64,000 nucleotides of DNA from Desulfatibacillum alkenivorans DSM 16219 (GCF_900142135.1 NZ_FQZU01000003.1:1-64000), one strand, 5' to 3'; counted from the first letter of the stretch, positions 17,535 through 26,646 are shown. Program-made: numbers and translations. The notes: a model not told the origin generated them from the sequence alone.

Positions 17535-18923
17535 GTGGATTTGGGACTGAAAAATCGTATCGCCAGGGCCGTAAGGGGAATGGCCGCTGTCGTTGTCGCG
17601 GCCCAGATAATCAGCTTTCAAGGATGCATCGGGCCTCAGTTTGAAGGCGACTCCCTGGATCGAGTCATGGAAAGGGGCAAGATCACCCTTTTAACCAGGG
17701 ATTCGCTTCACACGCATTATATCTACAGAACCCAGCACGCAGGATTTGAATACGACCTGGCGTCGGCTTTCGCCGATCATCTGGGGGTCGAACTGGAGGT
17801 TCGATCCGTTAAAGAGGAGAAGCTGTTTTCCCTTCTTAGGAGCGGCCAGGGGGATTTTGCGGCCGCAGGCATCCGCGTCACCCCGGTCCGCAAAAAGTTG
17901 GTGGATTTTTCCGAGCCCTACGCCCAGACGCAGATATATCTTGTGGCTCACAAGGACAATCGGCTGATTCTTTCCGTGGATGATTTAAAGGAAAAGACGG
18001 TTTACGTGCGCAAAGGGAGTGCGGAGGAGTACTGCCTTCGCCGCTTGCGGGACAGCGGGATTGATTTCACGATAGAAACCCGCAGGAAGACCGTGGACAA
18101 CCTCCTGAGCATGGTGGAGAACAAGCAGATTGAACTGACCGTCACGGGAGATCGCACCGCCGACCTTTACAGGCGCTACCATCCGGCGATTCAGACTTTG
18201 TTTCCCATTGGCGATTCCATGCCTGTGGCTTGGGCTGTTGCGCCGGGCCAGGCTTCCCTGCGGGAAGCCATAAACCGCTTTTTTGAGGAGGCGGAAAATA
18301 ACGGCGCTATGCACGCCGTCAATACGCGGTATTTCGGCAACGGAACTTATCGCGAGTACCTGGACCTGAGGCGCTTTCATAACCGCATCAAATCCCGTCT
18401 GCCCCGATACCAGGATATGATCAAGGACGTGGCCCGGGAAAAGGACCTGGACTGGCGCTTGATCGCAGCCATGATGTACCAGGAGTCCCATTACGACCCG
18501 GAAGCGGTGAGCAGCACCGGAGTCAAGGGGCTCATGCAGGTCACCCGGACGACCGCCTTGGAGATGGGCATTGAAAACCGTCTGGATCCCCGGCAGAGCA
18601 TCGAGGCCGGGGCTGACTATCTCAACAAACTCATTGGAATGTTTCCGGACGTTCCGGAGCCGGAACGCACACGCCTGGCCCTGGCCTCCTACAACGTGGG
18701 GTACGGACATGTGAGGGACGCCATGGCTCTCGCCCGGGATTTGGACATGAACCCCATGGTCTGGCCTACCTTGGAAAAAACCCTGCCGCTTTTAAGGCAG
18801 AAGAAGTATTATTCCAAGGCAAAGCACGGATACTGCCGGGGGTACGAACCCATCCACTACGTAAACAACGTCATGGCCTATTACGATATTCTCCGGCGCA
18901 AGGCCGTTGTTTTGAGATCATGA
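17535..18923 (+). CDS. mltF: Membrane-bound lytic murein transglycosylase F
   Basis: A 462-residue MltF-type enzyme. Residues 1-32 form a signal sequence with a lipobox-like FQGC, so it is probably anchored in the outer membrane. A periplasmic-binding-protein domain (SBP_bac_3) covers about 45-270 and is thought to sense muropeptides. A C-terminal SLT lysozyme-like domain covers about 300-440, with catalytic Glu317 in QESHYDPEA and the GVKGLMQVT motif. It cleaves peptidoglycan to 1,6-anhydro-muropeptides. Translation starts at GTG 17535. The stop overlaps the archease start as ATGA, an unexpected coupling of a cell-wall enzyme to RNA-repair genes. Confidence 0.9.
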   Translation: MDLGLKNRIARAVRGMAAVVVAAQIISFQGCIGPQFEGDSLDRVMERGKITLLTRDSLHTHYIYRTQHAGFEYDLASAFADHLGVELEVRSVKEEKLFSLLRSGQGDFAAAGIRVTPVRKKLVDFSEPYAQTQIYLVAHKDNRLILSVDDLKEKTVYVRKGSAEEYCLRRLRDSGIDFTIETRRKTVDNLLSMVENKQIELTVTGDRTADLYRRYHPAIQTLFPIGDSMPVAWAVAPGQASLREAINRFFEEAENNGAMHAVNTRYFGNGTYREYLDLRRFHNRIKSRLPRYQDMIKDVAREKDLDWRLIAAMMYQESHYDPEAVSSTGVKGLMQVTRTTALEMGIENRLDPRQSIEAGADYLNKLIGMFPDVPEPERTRLALASYNVGYGHVRDAMALARDLDMNPMVWPTLEKTLPLLRQKKYYSKAKHGYCRGYEPIHYVNNVMAYYDILRRKAVVLRS

Positions 18924-19345
18924 AAAAGAAAATCGAATACACGCTGATCGATCATACCGCGGACTACGGATTCACCCTTTGCGCGGAAAGCCCGGAAGAA
19001 TTGTATGCCAACGCAGCCCTGGCCCTGACCGACCTGATGCTGGGCGACTCCCTGATAGAACCCCGCTTGAAGCATCGGATAGAGGTTGAAGGGGAGGACC
19101 GGACGGACCTTATGATCAATTGGCTCCGGGAAATCCTGTTTTTATTAGCAGGAGAAGGGGAGGCTTTTTCCCAAGCCGAGGTGGAAACAGCAGAGGAGTC
19201 ATTTTTGTGCGCAACGGTGTATACGGAGGCGTTCGACCCTGAAAAGCACGAAATCCTGGAGGAAATCAAGGCTGTGACCTATCACCAGGCCAGGGTGGAA
19301 CAAACGGATGGCGGATGGGAGTGCCAGGTTATTTGCGACGTGTAA
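18920..19345 (+). CDS. Archease
   Basis: A 141-residue archease. The family block YTLIDHTADYGF at the N-terminus supplies Asp and His metal ligands, followed by the LYANAALALTDLM helix and the C-terminal ICDV. Archease speeds guanylylation of the RNA ligase RtcB and lets it turn over many times. rtcB is 12 bases downstream, which supports the call. The ATG overlaps the mltF stop by four bases. Confidence 0.93.
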   Translation: MKKKIEYTLIDHTADYGFTLCAESPEELYANAALALTDLMLGDSLIEPRLKHRIEVEGEDRTDLMINWLREILFLLAGEGEAFSQAEVETAEESFLCATVYTEAFDPEKHEILEEIKAVTYHQARVEQTDGGWECQVICDV

Positions 19346-19357
19346 AGGAGTATAGCC

Positions 19358-20791
19358 ATGCGTCTTATTGAAAAAAGCCCCTATTGCTACGAAATAGCCC
19401 AGGAAGGGAACATGCGGGTTCCCGGCCGCGTATATACCAGCAAAACCCTCATGCCCGGCATGGAAGCGGATCAAAGCCTCAAGCAGGTGGCCAACGTGGC
19501 GACCCTGCCGGGGATCGTCAAAGCCTCCATGGCCATGCCCGACATTCATTGGGGATACGGCTTTTCCATCGGCGGCGTGGCTGCCTTTGACTGGCAGGAC
19601 GGCGTGATTTCCCCTGGCGGCGTGGGCTACGACATCAACTGCGGGGTCAGGTTGGCGGCCACTTCGTTGGACATGGACAGCCTCCAGCCCTACCTGGATA
19701 AAATCGCCGACGCCCTGTACCAGGGCATACCCTGCGGGGTAGGCTCCACGGGATTCGTCAAGCTGAATCAAAAAGAAGCCAAAAAGGTGCTTGAGCAGGG
19801 CAGCCGTTGGGCGGCCTCCCAGGGCATGGGCGCGGACTCGGACCTGGAGCATACCGAGGAATATGGGTGCATGGACGCCGCGGATTCGGAATCGGTCAGC
19901 GAAAGGGCGTTGCAGCGGGGCCTCAAGCAGTTGGGCACATTGGGCTCGGGCAACCACTTTTTGGAAGTCGGAGTGGTGGACGAAGTCTTTGATCCTGCCA
20001 TTGCTGACGTCTATGGCCTGTCTGAAGGACAGGTCACCGTTTTTCTTCACTCCGGCTCCCGGGGGCTGGGATACCAGGTTTGCGACGACTATCTGGCGCG
20101 CATGACGAAGAAGTCCAAGGATCTGGGCATTGAGCTTCCCGACCGCCAACTGGTGTGTTCGTGGGTCAATTCCAAAATGGGCAAGGAATATTACAGCGCC
20201 ATGGCCTGCGCCGCCAATTACGCCTGGGCCAACCGCCAAATACTTATGCATCAGGCGGAGGAGGTTCTAATGAAGACCCTGGGCATGGGGCCGCGGGACT
20301 TGGGCATGCGTCTGATTTATGACGTGTGCCACAACATCGCCAAAAAGGAAACCCACGTGGTGGACGGCGTATCCCGGGCTTTGTGCGTGCACAGAAAAGG
20401 GGCCACCCGGGCTTTTGCGCCGGGACATCCAGACGTTTGCAGCGCATACAGAAAGGTGGGGCAGCCGGTTTTGGTTCCCGGCGACATGGGAACCTGCTCC
20501 TATGTGCTGGCCGGCACGGAAAAGGCCATGGAAGAGACCTTCGGTTCCACCTGCCACGGCGCCGGCCGGGTTATGAGCCGCACCCAGGCGAAAAAGGCGG
20601 TCAAGGGCCGTTCCATCCACCGGGAGTTGCTGGACAAAGGCATTCGGGTGAAATGGACCGGCCGCACGACCCTGGCGGAAGAGGTTCCCGAGGCCTATAA
20701 AAACGTGAGCGAGGTGGTGGAAGTGGTGCACGGCGCCGGGATTTCCCGAAAGGTGGCCAGGCTGCGCCCGGTGGTCGTGGTTAAGGGGTAG
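19358..20791 (+). CDS. rtcB: RNA-splicing ligase RtcB
   Basis: A 477-residue RtcB. It joins RNA 2',3'-cyclic phosphate (or 3'-phosphate) ends to 5'-OH ends using GTP and Mn2+. Diagnostic motifs are MPDIHWGYGFSIGGVAAFD, GGVGYDINCGVR (metal-binding Cys), GSGNHFLEVG, FLHSGSRGLG and the C-terminal VPEAYKNVSEVVEV with the CHGAGR segment that holds the guanylylated His. AAAGGAG precedes the ATG. With archease upstream it forms an RNA-repair or tRNA-ligation unit. No rtcR-type regulator gene lies in this window. Confidence 0.95.
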   Translation: MRLIEKSPYCYEIAQEGNMRVPGRVYTSKTLMPGMEADQSLKQVANVATLPGIVKASMAMPDIHWGYGFSIGGVAAFDWQDGVISPGGVGYDINCGVRLAATSLDMDSLQPYLDKIADALYQGIPCGVGSTGFVKLNQKEAKKVLEQGSRWAASQGMGADSDLEHTEEYGCMDAADSESVSERALQRGLKQLGTLGSGNHFLEVGVVDEVFDPAIADVYGLSEGQVTVFLHSGSRGLGYQVCDDYLARMTKKSKDLGIELPDRQLVCSWVNSKMGKEYYSAMACAANYAWANRQILMHQAEEVLMKTLGMGPRDLGMRLIYDVCHNIAKKETHVVDGVSRALCVHRKGATRAFAPGHPDVCSAYRKVGQPVLVPGDMGTCSYVLAGTEKAMEETFGSTCHGAGRVMSRTQAKKAVKGRSIHRELLDKGIRVKWTGRTTLAEEVPEAYKNVSEVVEVVHGAGISRKVARLRPVVVVKG

Positions 20792-20798
20792 ATGGGTC

Positions 20799-20814
20799 TG
20801 GCGCGGATTTTGCT
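20799..20814 (+). promoter_or_regulatory. Sigma-54 (-24/-12) promoter before the hybrid kinase
   Basis: TGGCGC-GGATT-TTGCT matches the consensus TGGCAC-N5-TTGCW at all conserved positions except A to G in the -24 element. The GG to GC spacing is correct. It starts eight bases after the rtcB stop and would start RNA near 20825, about 108 bases before the kinase gene. Confidence 0.65.
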
Positions 20815-20932
20815 AAAATTCAGGGCGGTTATCAAGGCAACAAAGAATGGCGCAAGATTGGGCCGTGTGTTTAGCAGGTGGAAGGCGTTATCCCTGAATT
20901 GATTATGTCAACCTCTGGCAAAGCGGGTCCAT

Positions 20933-22981
20933 GTGAAGACGTTCCTTTTATTCGCCATAGCATGCGTGGGCGTGACAGCGCTCTTCTTCATAGACGTGTG
21001 GCTGTTGAAGGACGTGGAAAGAAAGCACCAGGAAGACTTTCTTATCATGTCGGAGACCGCCCGCATCCGTCTGGAAAACACCATCCAATCCCGGTTTAAC
21101 GCCGTAAGCGCTCTGGAAGCGCTTTTTATTATCCATCCCCGGACAAAGCCGGAGGAATTCGCCCGCTTCGCCCAATCCTTGTTGGAGAAAAATCCTCCGG
21201 TCCGAGCCCTGCAGTACGCGGACTCCCAAACCCAGGTAACTTACGTTTATCCGCCCAAAGGCAACGAGATCACCATAACCAGGCCAATGGTCCTTATTAC
21301 GGACCCGAAAAGAGGGCCTTTCACACGGAAAGCCATTGAAACCAGGAAAGCCACGCTGCAAGGCCCCTTTCCTTTGCGTCAGGGCGGCATGGGCGTGGTT
21401 GTCCGGGCGCCGATTTTCGGCGGCGGCAGGTTTCTGGGCCTCGCCATAGGGGTGTACGACCTGCCGGCATTGCTGGAGGAAGCCATCGGGGACGAACAAT
21501 ACGCGGGAATCTCCATACAACTGGCCGATCCGAACGACCATGTTTTTTCCGGGCCCGAGCACTTGCCGGGAACGATCCACAGGCAAAACGTCCGGGTGCT
21601 TGACCAAACCTGGATCATGACCTCCATGCCTATGGAGGTGAAAAAGCCTCCCCAACTGCCTCGCGCGCTCACCTGGATTTTCGGTCTGGCGGGTCTCACG
21701 GCCATTATAATAGCCATCAGGCTTTCGTGGCGACAAACGGCCCGTCTGGAGCAGACGGTCCAAATGAGAACCAAGGAGCTGGAAGAGGCCAACCTGGCTT
21801 TGGCCCAGGATATTGAAGACATCCAAAGGATGGAAAAGCAATTGCTCCACGCCCACAGGATGCGCTCCATTGGAACGCTTTCAGGAGGCATCGCCCATGA
21901 GTTCAATAATTTATTAAGCATTATACTCGGCAACACGGAGCTTGCTTTGGAAGACGCCCCGGAAAACATGGAAAGCCGGTTGTTTTTGCAGGACGTGATT
22001 GCTGCATGCGCCCGGGGCAAAAAAGTGGTGCAGCAAATTATGCGTTTCAGCCGGAAAACCCCATCGGGAAAAACCCGGCTGAACGTAAGCCCTATTACCA
22101 AGCAGGCCCTGAAGCTCATCCAAGGGACAATCGGAAAAGGGGTGGAGTTTCGTCCCAATTACTCCCGGAATGAAGGATGGGTTCTTGGGGATCCCCAAGA
22201 GATTCAGCAGGTTGTTGTGCAATTAATCACCAATTCAGTCCAGGCGCTGGAGAGCAGCGGAGGACTAATTGAGGTTCGCATATACACCAAAGAACTTTTT
22301 ACGCCTCTCCGGGTTTTTGGGCAGGACCTTCCTCCCGGAAAATACGTGTGCCTGGAAGTGCAGGATAACGGCCATGGCATTGCACCGCAGGTCATGGAAC
22401 GGATCTTTGAGCCCTATTTCACCACCAGGGGGTTCGGCCGCAACCTGGGCATGGGGCTTTCCGTGGTGCAGGGAATCCTTTTGGGGCATGGAGGCGGAAT
22501 CAGGATTGAGAGCGAAGAAGGCCGGGGCGCCCGGGCGTTGTGCTTCTTTCCCGCAGCGGAGGCCGAGGAGCAGCAGGAGGCTGCCAATGGGGATGTCATT
22601 GCCGGCGGCACGGAAAGCATTTTGTTTGTGGACGACGAAGAATCCATTGCAAGAACCAATAAAATCCGTCTGGAGCGGTTGGGCTACTCGGTGACGGAGG
22701 CTTTGGACCCGGCAAAGGCTCTGGCCATGGTGGAGGAGGATCCCTTGCGGTTTGATCTGGTGATTACCGATCTAACCATGCCCGGAATGAATGGGGATCG
22801 GTTCATCCGGCTTATCCGCAAAATCCGGCCGGATCTCAAATGCATTTTGTGCAGCGGGTACAATGACGCAGTCTCCGGCGAGGCGATTGAGGAAACAGGC
22901 GCAAGCGCCTGGCTGAGCAAACCGGCCAAAGGGCTGGATTTGGCCCGCATTGTGCGTAAAACCCTGGACGGCGCCGAATGA
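20933..22981 (+). CDS. Membrane hybrid histidine kinase with C-terminal receiver
   Basis: A 682-residue sensor kinase. One N-terminal membrane helix (about 3-25), a periplasmic CHASE-type sensor (about 40-230) and a second helix (about 248-268) precede a coiled coil. The dimerisation box has the phospho-His in SGGIAHEFNNLLS near residue 324, a form used by NtrB/DctB-like kinases. The ATPase motifs include VQDNGHGI and GMGLSVVQGILLGHGG. A receiver (about 560-680) has the phospho-Asp in LVITDLTMPGMNG. Translation starts at GTG 20933. It lies behind a sigma-54 promoter and has no cognate regulator beside it. The ligand is unknown. Confidence 0.87.
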   Translation: MKTFLLFAIACVGVTALFFIDVWLLKDVERKHQEDFLIMSETARIRLENTIQSRFNAVSALEALFIIHPRTKPEEFARFAQSLLEKNPPVRALQYADSQTQVTYVYPPKGNEITITRPMVLITDPKRGPFTRKAIETRKATLQGPFPLRQGGMGVVVRAPIFGGGRFLGLAIGVYDLPALLEEAIGDEQYAGISIQLADPNDHVFSGPEHLPGTIHRQNVRVLDQTWIMTSMPMEVKKPPQLPRALTWIFGLAGLTAIIIAIRLSWRQTARLEQTVQMRTKELEEANLALAQDIEDIQRMEKQLLHAHRMRSIGTLSGGIAHEFNNLLSIILGNTELALEDAPENMESRLFLQDVIAACARGKKVVQQIMRFSRKTPSGKTRLNVSPITKQALKLIQGTIGKGVEFRPNYSRNEGWVLGDPQEIQQVVVQLITNSVQALESSGGLIEVRIYTKELFTPLRVFGQDLPPGKYVCLEVQDNGHGIAPQVMERIFEPYFTTRGFGRNLGMGLSVVQGILLGHGGGIRIESEEGRGARALCFFPAAEAEEQQEAANGDVIAGGTESILFVDDEESIARTNKIRLERLGYSVTEALDPAKALAMVEEDPLRFDLVITDLTMPGMNGDRFIRLIRKIRPDLKCILCSGYNDAVSGEAIEETGASAWLSKPAKGLDLARIVRKTLDGAE

Positions 22982-22985
22982 ACTC

Positions 22986-23951
22986 CTACTCCGGGATGTG
23001 AAACCGGCGGATGAAGGCGTCTTGCGTCCCGCTCTCCCTGACCCTGGCCAGGGTGGATTCCGCCTCATTTCTATCACTGAAAGGCCCTACTAAAACCCGG
23101 TACCAGACGCTCCCCTGCTCCTCGTCCTTGCGCACGAACGCGGAGAATCCCTTTTTATGCATGGAGGCCGCCGTTTCCACGGCGCCGTCTTCTTCATGAA
23201 AAGCCCCCACCTGCAGCTCAAAACTATCCGCCCCCACAGACTCTTTCACATGGAATTCCATCTCCTGGGCGGCGGGAACCCGGGCGACCAAAGTGCGGCA
23301 AAGGTCGTCCACCACCCGCACTCGAACCACTTCCCGCATGTTCATGCCTGAGCGCATGGCCGTAAGAGGGATGGACAGAACGTCCAGGGGAACCCCCCCG
23401 TCATGAAAGCAGGCCTCCTCAAAGTCCGTCCAGACCTTTTCTCCCGTGCGGGTGTCATATACTTCCAGCGAGGTCGCTACGCAGACCGAAGAGAACACGC
23501 CGATATACACCCTGCTGCATTTGGTGACGGACCCGTAAACCACGGCGTCGGCGTGCAAAAGTTCGCCCAACTCGCGAACCTCCACGTTCCGCACGTCCTC
23601 AAAGCTGGAAAGGCCTGCTGATTCCAGCCTGGCGTCCACCTCCCCAAGTTCGACGTCCTCATAATGCTTGGGCGACAGATGGCTGTACAAACTCTCGCGC
23701 ACCAGTTGGGCGATTTCAGGGCATTCGGTCAGGTTTTCAAATGGAAGCAGGGCTACGGAATGGGGAGGACAGGTCCGGGAGGCGCGGGTCTGGAAATTTC
23801 CCGGAGACTCATCCAAATGTGACGAACACCCCTGGAAAGCAAACATAATAGCTAAAAGCGCCGAAACCAATCCGAATAAAAGCGTTTTGCTGCTGCGGCG
23901 CGCGCGGATATATTGCGGAGCTTTGCCGTCTCCTGAAAAAAATAATTCCAA
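22986..23951 (-). CDS. Lipoprotein with GNA1162-like and SPOR domains
   Basis: A 321-residue exported protein. A basic stretch and hydrophobic helix end in a lipobox-like FAFQGC near residue 41. The first domain (about 62-215) looks like the GNA1162/DUF799 family of lipoproteins (VALLPFENLTECPE, ADAVVYGSVTK, VYDTRTGEKVW), which resemble LPS-export or CsgG-type periplasmic proteins. The C-terminal 75 residues form a SPOR repeat (FELQVGAFHEEDGA, WYRVLVGPFSDRNEAE), which binds denuded peptidoglycan glycan. The combination suggests septal or cell-wall location. The start is TTG 23951, chosen only because it gives a whole signal sequence. It converges on the hybrid kinase with a four-base gap. Confidence 0.7.
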   Translation of the reverse strand: MELFFSGDGKAPQYIRARRSSKTLLFGLVSALLAIMFAFQGCSSHLDESPGNFQTRASRTCPPHSVALLPFENLTECPEIAQLVRESLYSHLSPKHYEDVELGEVDARLESAGLSSFEDVRNVEVRELGELLHADAVVYGSVTKCSRVYIGVFSSVCVATSLEVYDTRTGEKVWTDFEEACFHDGGVPLDVLSIPLTAMRSGMNMREVVRVRVVDDLCRTLVARVPAAQEMEFHVKESVGADSFELQVGAFHEEDGAVETAASMHKKGFSAFVRKDEEQGSVWYRVLVGPFSDRNEAESTLARVRESGTQDAFIRRFHIPE

Positions 23952-24539
23952 TTGTCTAACTCACTTGGACAGGCTGTGAATCCCCCTCATAATTTTTTAT
24001 GAAACCAGAACCGGAAAGGTCCGTCAAGAGCCAAGGGGCGATATGAGGTTATTATGTGATAATCCGTCGTTTGGCAATGGTTGGGCCAAGGAAGGGCGAA
24101 AAAAAATCCCCTGGCTGGAGCAGGGCGCTCCGCCAGGGGCTCCTTTAAGAAAAGGGGGGGTCTTTTCCCTAAGGTGAGAAAATAATAAGAACCTCGCAGT
24201 CCCTTGTCAAGAGAAAGTAATGCAGCTAGTCAAAAAATAATGATAAAACCAAATATAAAGCATTGTAATTAATAGTTAATTTGGGTTAAAAAATTGTACG
24301 AAGATGCAAATTTACTAACTATAATAACTGTCAAGCGTCTTTTGCCTCGCCCCATCCGAACAGCTTTTCCCCTCCCTGTCCAGGCCCCTGGAATCACCGG
24401 AAATCTTTATGCCTTTTTCCGAGAAGGCCGCCCTGTCTTGAATCCTAGGGAAAAAAAGGCTATCCCAATACGGGACAAAGGCCTGGGCAATGATTATACT
24501 ATTCTAACTTGGGGTCGAAGGCCCCTTTGGGTATGGGTT
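23952..24539. other. Long AT-rich intergenic region
   Basis: This 588-base gap holds a minus-strand terminator-like hairpin (annotated separately), an A/T-rich stretch from about 24170 to 24340, and a TATAAT at 24320-24325 that could be a -10 box for trmL with no good -35. The trmL frame is open from 24294, but that part is not protein-like. I see no tRNA or convincing small gene. Confidence 0.5.
24099..24140 (-). terminator. Orphan intrinsic terminator on the minus strand
   Basis: Read on the minus strand, GCCCCTGGC-GGAGC and GCTCC-A-GCCAGGGG form a long stem with one bulge each side, followed by A and eight T (the A run at 24099-24106). No annotated minus-strand gene lies upstream of it, so it may end an unannotated short RNA or antisense transcript from 24141-24500. 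Confidence 0.6.
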
Positions 24540-25016
24540 ATGGAAAGACACATAGTACTGGTTGAACCGGAAATTCATTGGAATACGGGCAATATTGGCC
24601 GCACATGCCTGGGCGCGGGCGCTGATCTGCATTTGATCAAGCCCTTGGGCTTTTCTTTAGACAGCAGCCATGTAAAAAGGGCCGGCCTGGATTATTGGGA
24701 AAGGGTTCGGCTGCACACCTGGGAGTCGTTTGACGAGTTCTCCGCCAAGATGCGGAATGGTCCTGATGAGACCCTTTTGTTCTCCAAATTTGGCGCCCGT
24801 CCGTTTTGGGACATGCCCTCTCACATGAACCGTTTATTTTTGGTTTTGGGCGCGGAAACCCGGGGGCTGCCCCAGGGCGTTCTGGACCAATACCCGGGGA
24901 ATGTGTATCATGTGCCCATAACCAATGAGATTCGTAGTCTGAACCTGTCGACCACGGCCGGCATAGTCCTTTATGAAAGCATGCGGGGGCTTCCGCCGGG
25001 GCATGCTTGGAAATAA
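24540..25016 (+). CDS. trmL: tRNA (cytidine/uridine-34-2'-O)-methyltransferase
   Basis: A 158-residue SPOUT-class methyltransferase of TrmL length. It starts HIVLVEPEIHWNTGNIGRTC, the family hallmark, and has the knotted SAM-binding segments LVLGAETRGLP and IRSLNLSTTAGIVLYE. It methylates the wobble ribose of certain leucine tRNAs. ATG 24540 is chosen because the family N-terminus begins there, although an open frame extends to 24294. The activase gene starts shortly after; an alternative start of that gene at 24973 would overlap this one. Confidence 0.9.
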   Translation: MERHIVLVEPEIHWNTGNIGRTCLGAGADLHLIKPLGFSLDSSHVKRAGLDYWERVRLHTWESFDEFSAKMRNGPDETLLFSKFGARPFWDMPSHMNRLFLVLGAETRGLPQGVLDQYPGNVYHVPITNEIRSLNLSTTAGIVLYESMRGLPPGHAWK

Positions 25017-25041
25017 GAAGACGAACAGGAGCCAATGCGTT

Positions 25042-26616
25042 TTGAGTACAGCAAATTCCAACACGGAGCCGGGCGCACACACGAAAAGCGCCTGGGTGCA
25101 GACAGTTGAAATACCGGCGCCAAGCCTGGAGAATAATACCGCTTTTGTAGAACGTGTATGCAGCCAGCTGGAAAAAACCATGGACGGCATGAAAATATCG
25201 GTGGACCTGGAGGTTTTGAAGGCTCTCCCGAAAATTCTCCGCACCGGAGAAGGCGCCATGGATTGCATGCTCTTCGGCCAGGGCGGGGAAGCGGCGCTTG
25301 TGGGGGTTGCGCCCAAAAAGGCCGGCCCGTTGCCGGGGCTCGCCGTGGACCTGGGAACCACCCGCGTGGTTTTGCGCCTGGTGGACATGCGGACCGGACA
25401 GATTCTGAAGGAGTCCTCTTTTGACAATCCCCAGGGGCGGATAGGGCCGGACGTGCTGGCCAGAATTCATTACGCCGAGCAGGAAGGCGGGTTGGAGGAG
25501 CTTCAAAGCCTTATAGCCCAAGGCATCAGCCAGGAGGGCGCCCGTCTGGCCGCCGCTTGCGGCCTTTCCCCCAAGGACGTTTATTGCGTCGCCGCCGCCG
25601 GCAACACGGCCATGACCCATTTGCTGCTGGGCGCGGATCCCTATTGGATCATTAGGGAGCCTTACACTCCCATGGTCAACAGCCCCGGTTTTCTCAAGTG
25701 CCGGGATATTGGCCTGGACTTCGCCAAATCGGCGCGAGTCTATGTGTTTCCCAACGTAGGCAGTTATTTCGGCGGAGACCTTTTGGCGGGAATTCTATCT
25801 TCGGACATGGTTTGCAAGGAAGACGTCTCCATGTTGGTGGACGTGGGCACCAACGCCGAAGTGGTGGTGGGCAACAAGGACTGGCTTATGGCTTGCGCAG
25901 GCGCGGCCGGCCCCGCCCTGGAAGGCGGGGTGACCGCCATGGGCATGCTGGCAGGCCCCGGCGCCATTGAAAAGGTCCGCATAGACCCCCAAACCCGCGA
26001 GTTCGCTTTTCAAACCATTGGAGGCATCAAGCCCGTGGGCATTTGCGGCTCCGGCGTCATCGACCTGGCCGCCCAGCTTTTTCTGGCCGGCATGATCGAC
26101 CTGCGGGGCAAACTGGTTCCCACAGCCTGCGAAGGCCGCCTGATAGAACTGGATGAAATTCCGGCGTTGATTATTGTCAGCGAAGAAGACTCCGCCAACG
26201 GCCGGGCCTTATTGTTCTCCCAGGCCGACCTGGACAGCCTGGTGCGCTCCAAGGCCGCCATGTACACCATTCTGCGCACCATCACCAACACGGTGGGGCT
26301 GGCGTTCACCGACCTGGCCGAATTCAACATTGCAGGAACCTTCGGCTCCTATATCGACCCTGTGTCGGCCATTACAATAGGCATGATCCCCGATCTGCCC
26401 CTTTCCACATACAAGGCCTTGGGCAATACGTCCCTGGAAGGCGCCACCCAGGTTTTGCTGCAACGGGAAGCCGTGGGCTTTGTCAGGGAGATTCGCGAAA
26501 AAATCACCTATATGGAGCTCAATGTAAATCAGGAGTTCATGAACCGCTTTTCAGCGGCCAAGTTCATCCCCCATACCAATCCGGCTTTATTTCCCTCGGT
26601 GAAGATACCGCAATAA
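25042..26616 (+). CDS. RACo-like ASKHA-domain reductive activase (DUF4445)
   Basis: A 524-residue protein of the RACo family, which uses ATP to reduce inactive Co(II) corrinoid proteins. Residues about 20-95 match the middle region (VEIPAPSLENN). The ASKHA ATPase follows: AVDLGTTRVVLRL (phosphate 1), AAGNTAMTHLLLG, MLVDVGTNAEVVVG (phosphate 2), GICGSGVIDL and IAGTFGSYI. The N-terminal [2Fe-2S] ferredoxin domain of typical RACo is absent. A start at TTG 25042 after AGGAG is preferred; ATG 24973 would overlap trmL by 44 bases. No corrinoid methyltransferase gene is in the window, so its partner lies elsewhere. Confidence 0.82.
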   Translation: MSTANSNTEPGAHTKSAWVQTVEIPAPSLENNTAFVERVCSQLEKTMDGMKISVDLEVLKALPKILRTGEGAMDCMLFGQGGEAALVGVAPKKAGPLPGLAVDLGTTRVVLRLVDMRTGQILKESSFDNPQGRIGPDVLARIHYAEQEGGLEELQSLIAQGISQEGARLAAACGLSPKDVYCVAAAGNTAMTHLLLGADPYWIIREPYTPMVNSPGFLKCRDIGLDFAKSARVYVFPNVGSYFGGDLLAGILSSDMVCKEDVSMLVDVGTNAEVVVGNKDWLMACAGAAGPALEGGVTAMGMLAGPGAIEKVRIDPQTREFAFQTIGGIKPVGICGSGVIDLAAQLFLAGMIDLRGKLVPTACEGRLIELDEIPALIIVSEEDSANGRALLFSQADLDSLVRSKAAMYTILRTITNTVGLAFTDLAEFNIAGTFGSYIDPVSAITIGMIPDLPLSTYKALGNTSLEGATQVLLQREAVGFVREIREKITYMELNVNQEFMNRFSAAKFIPHTNPALFPSVKIPQ

Positions 26617-26646
26617 AGCCATGGAAATCCGCAACGATCCGGAGCC

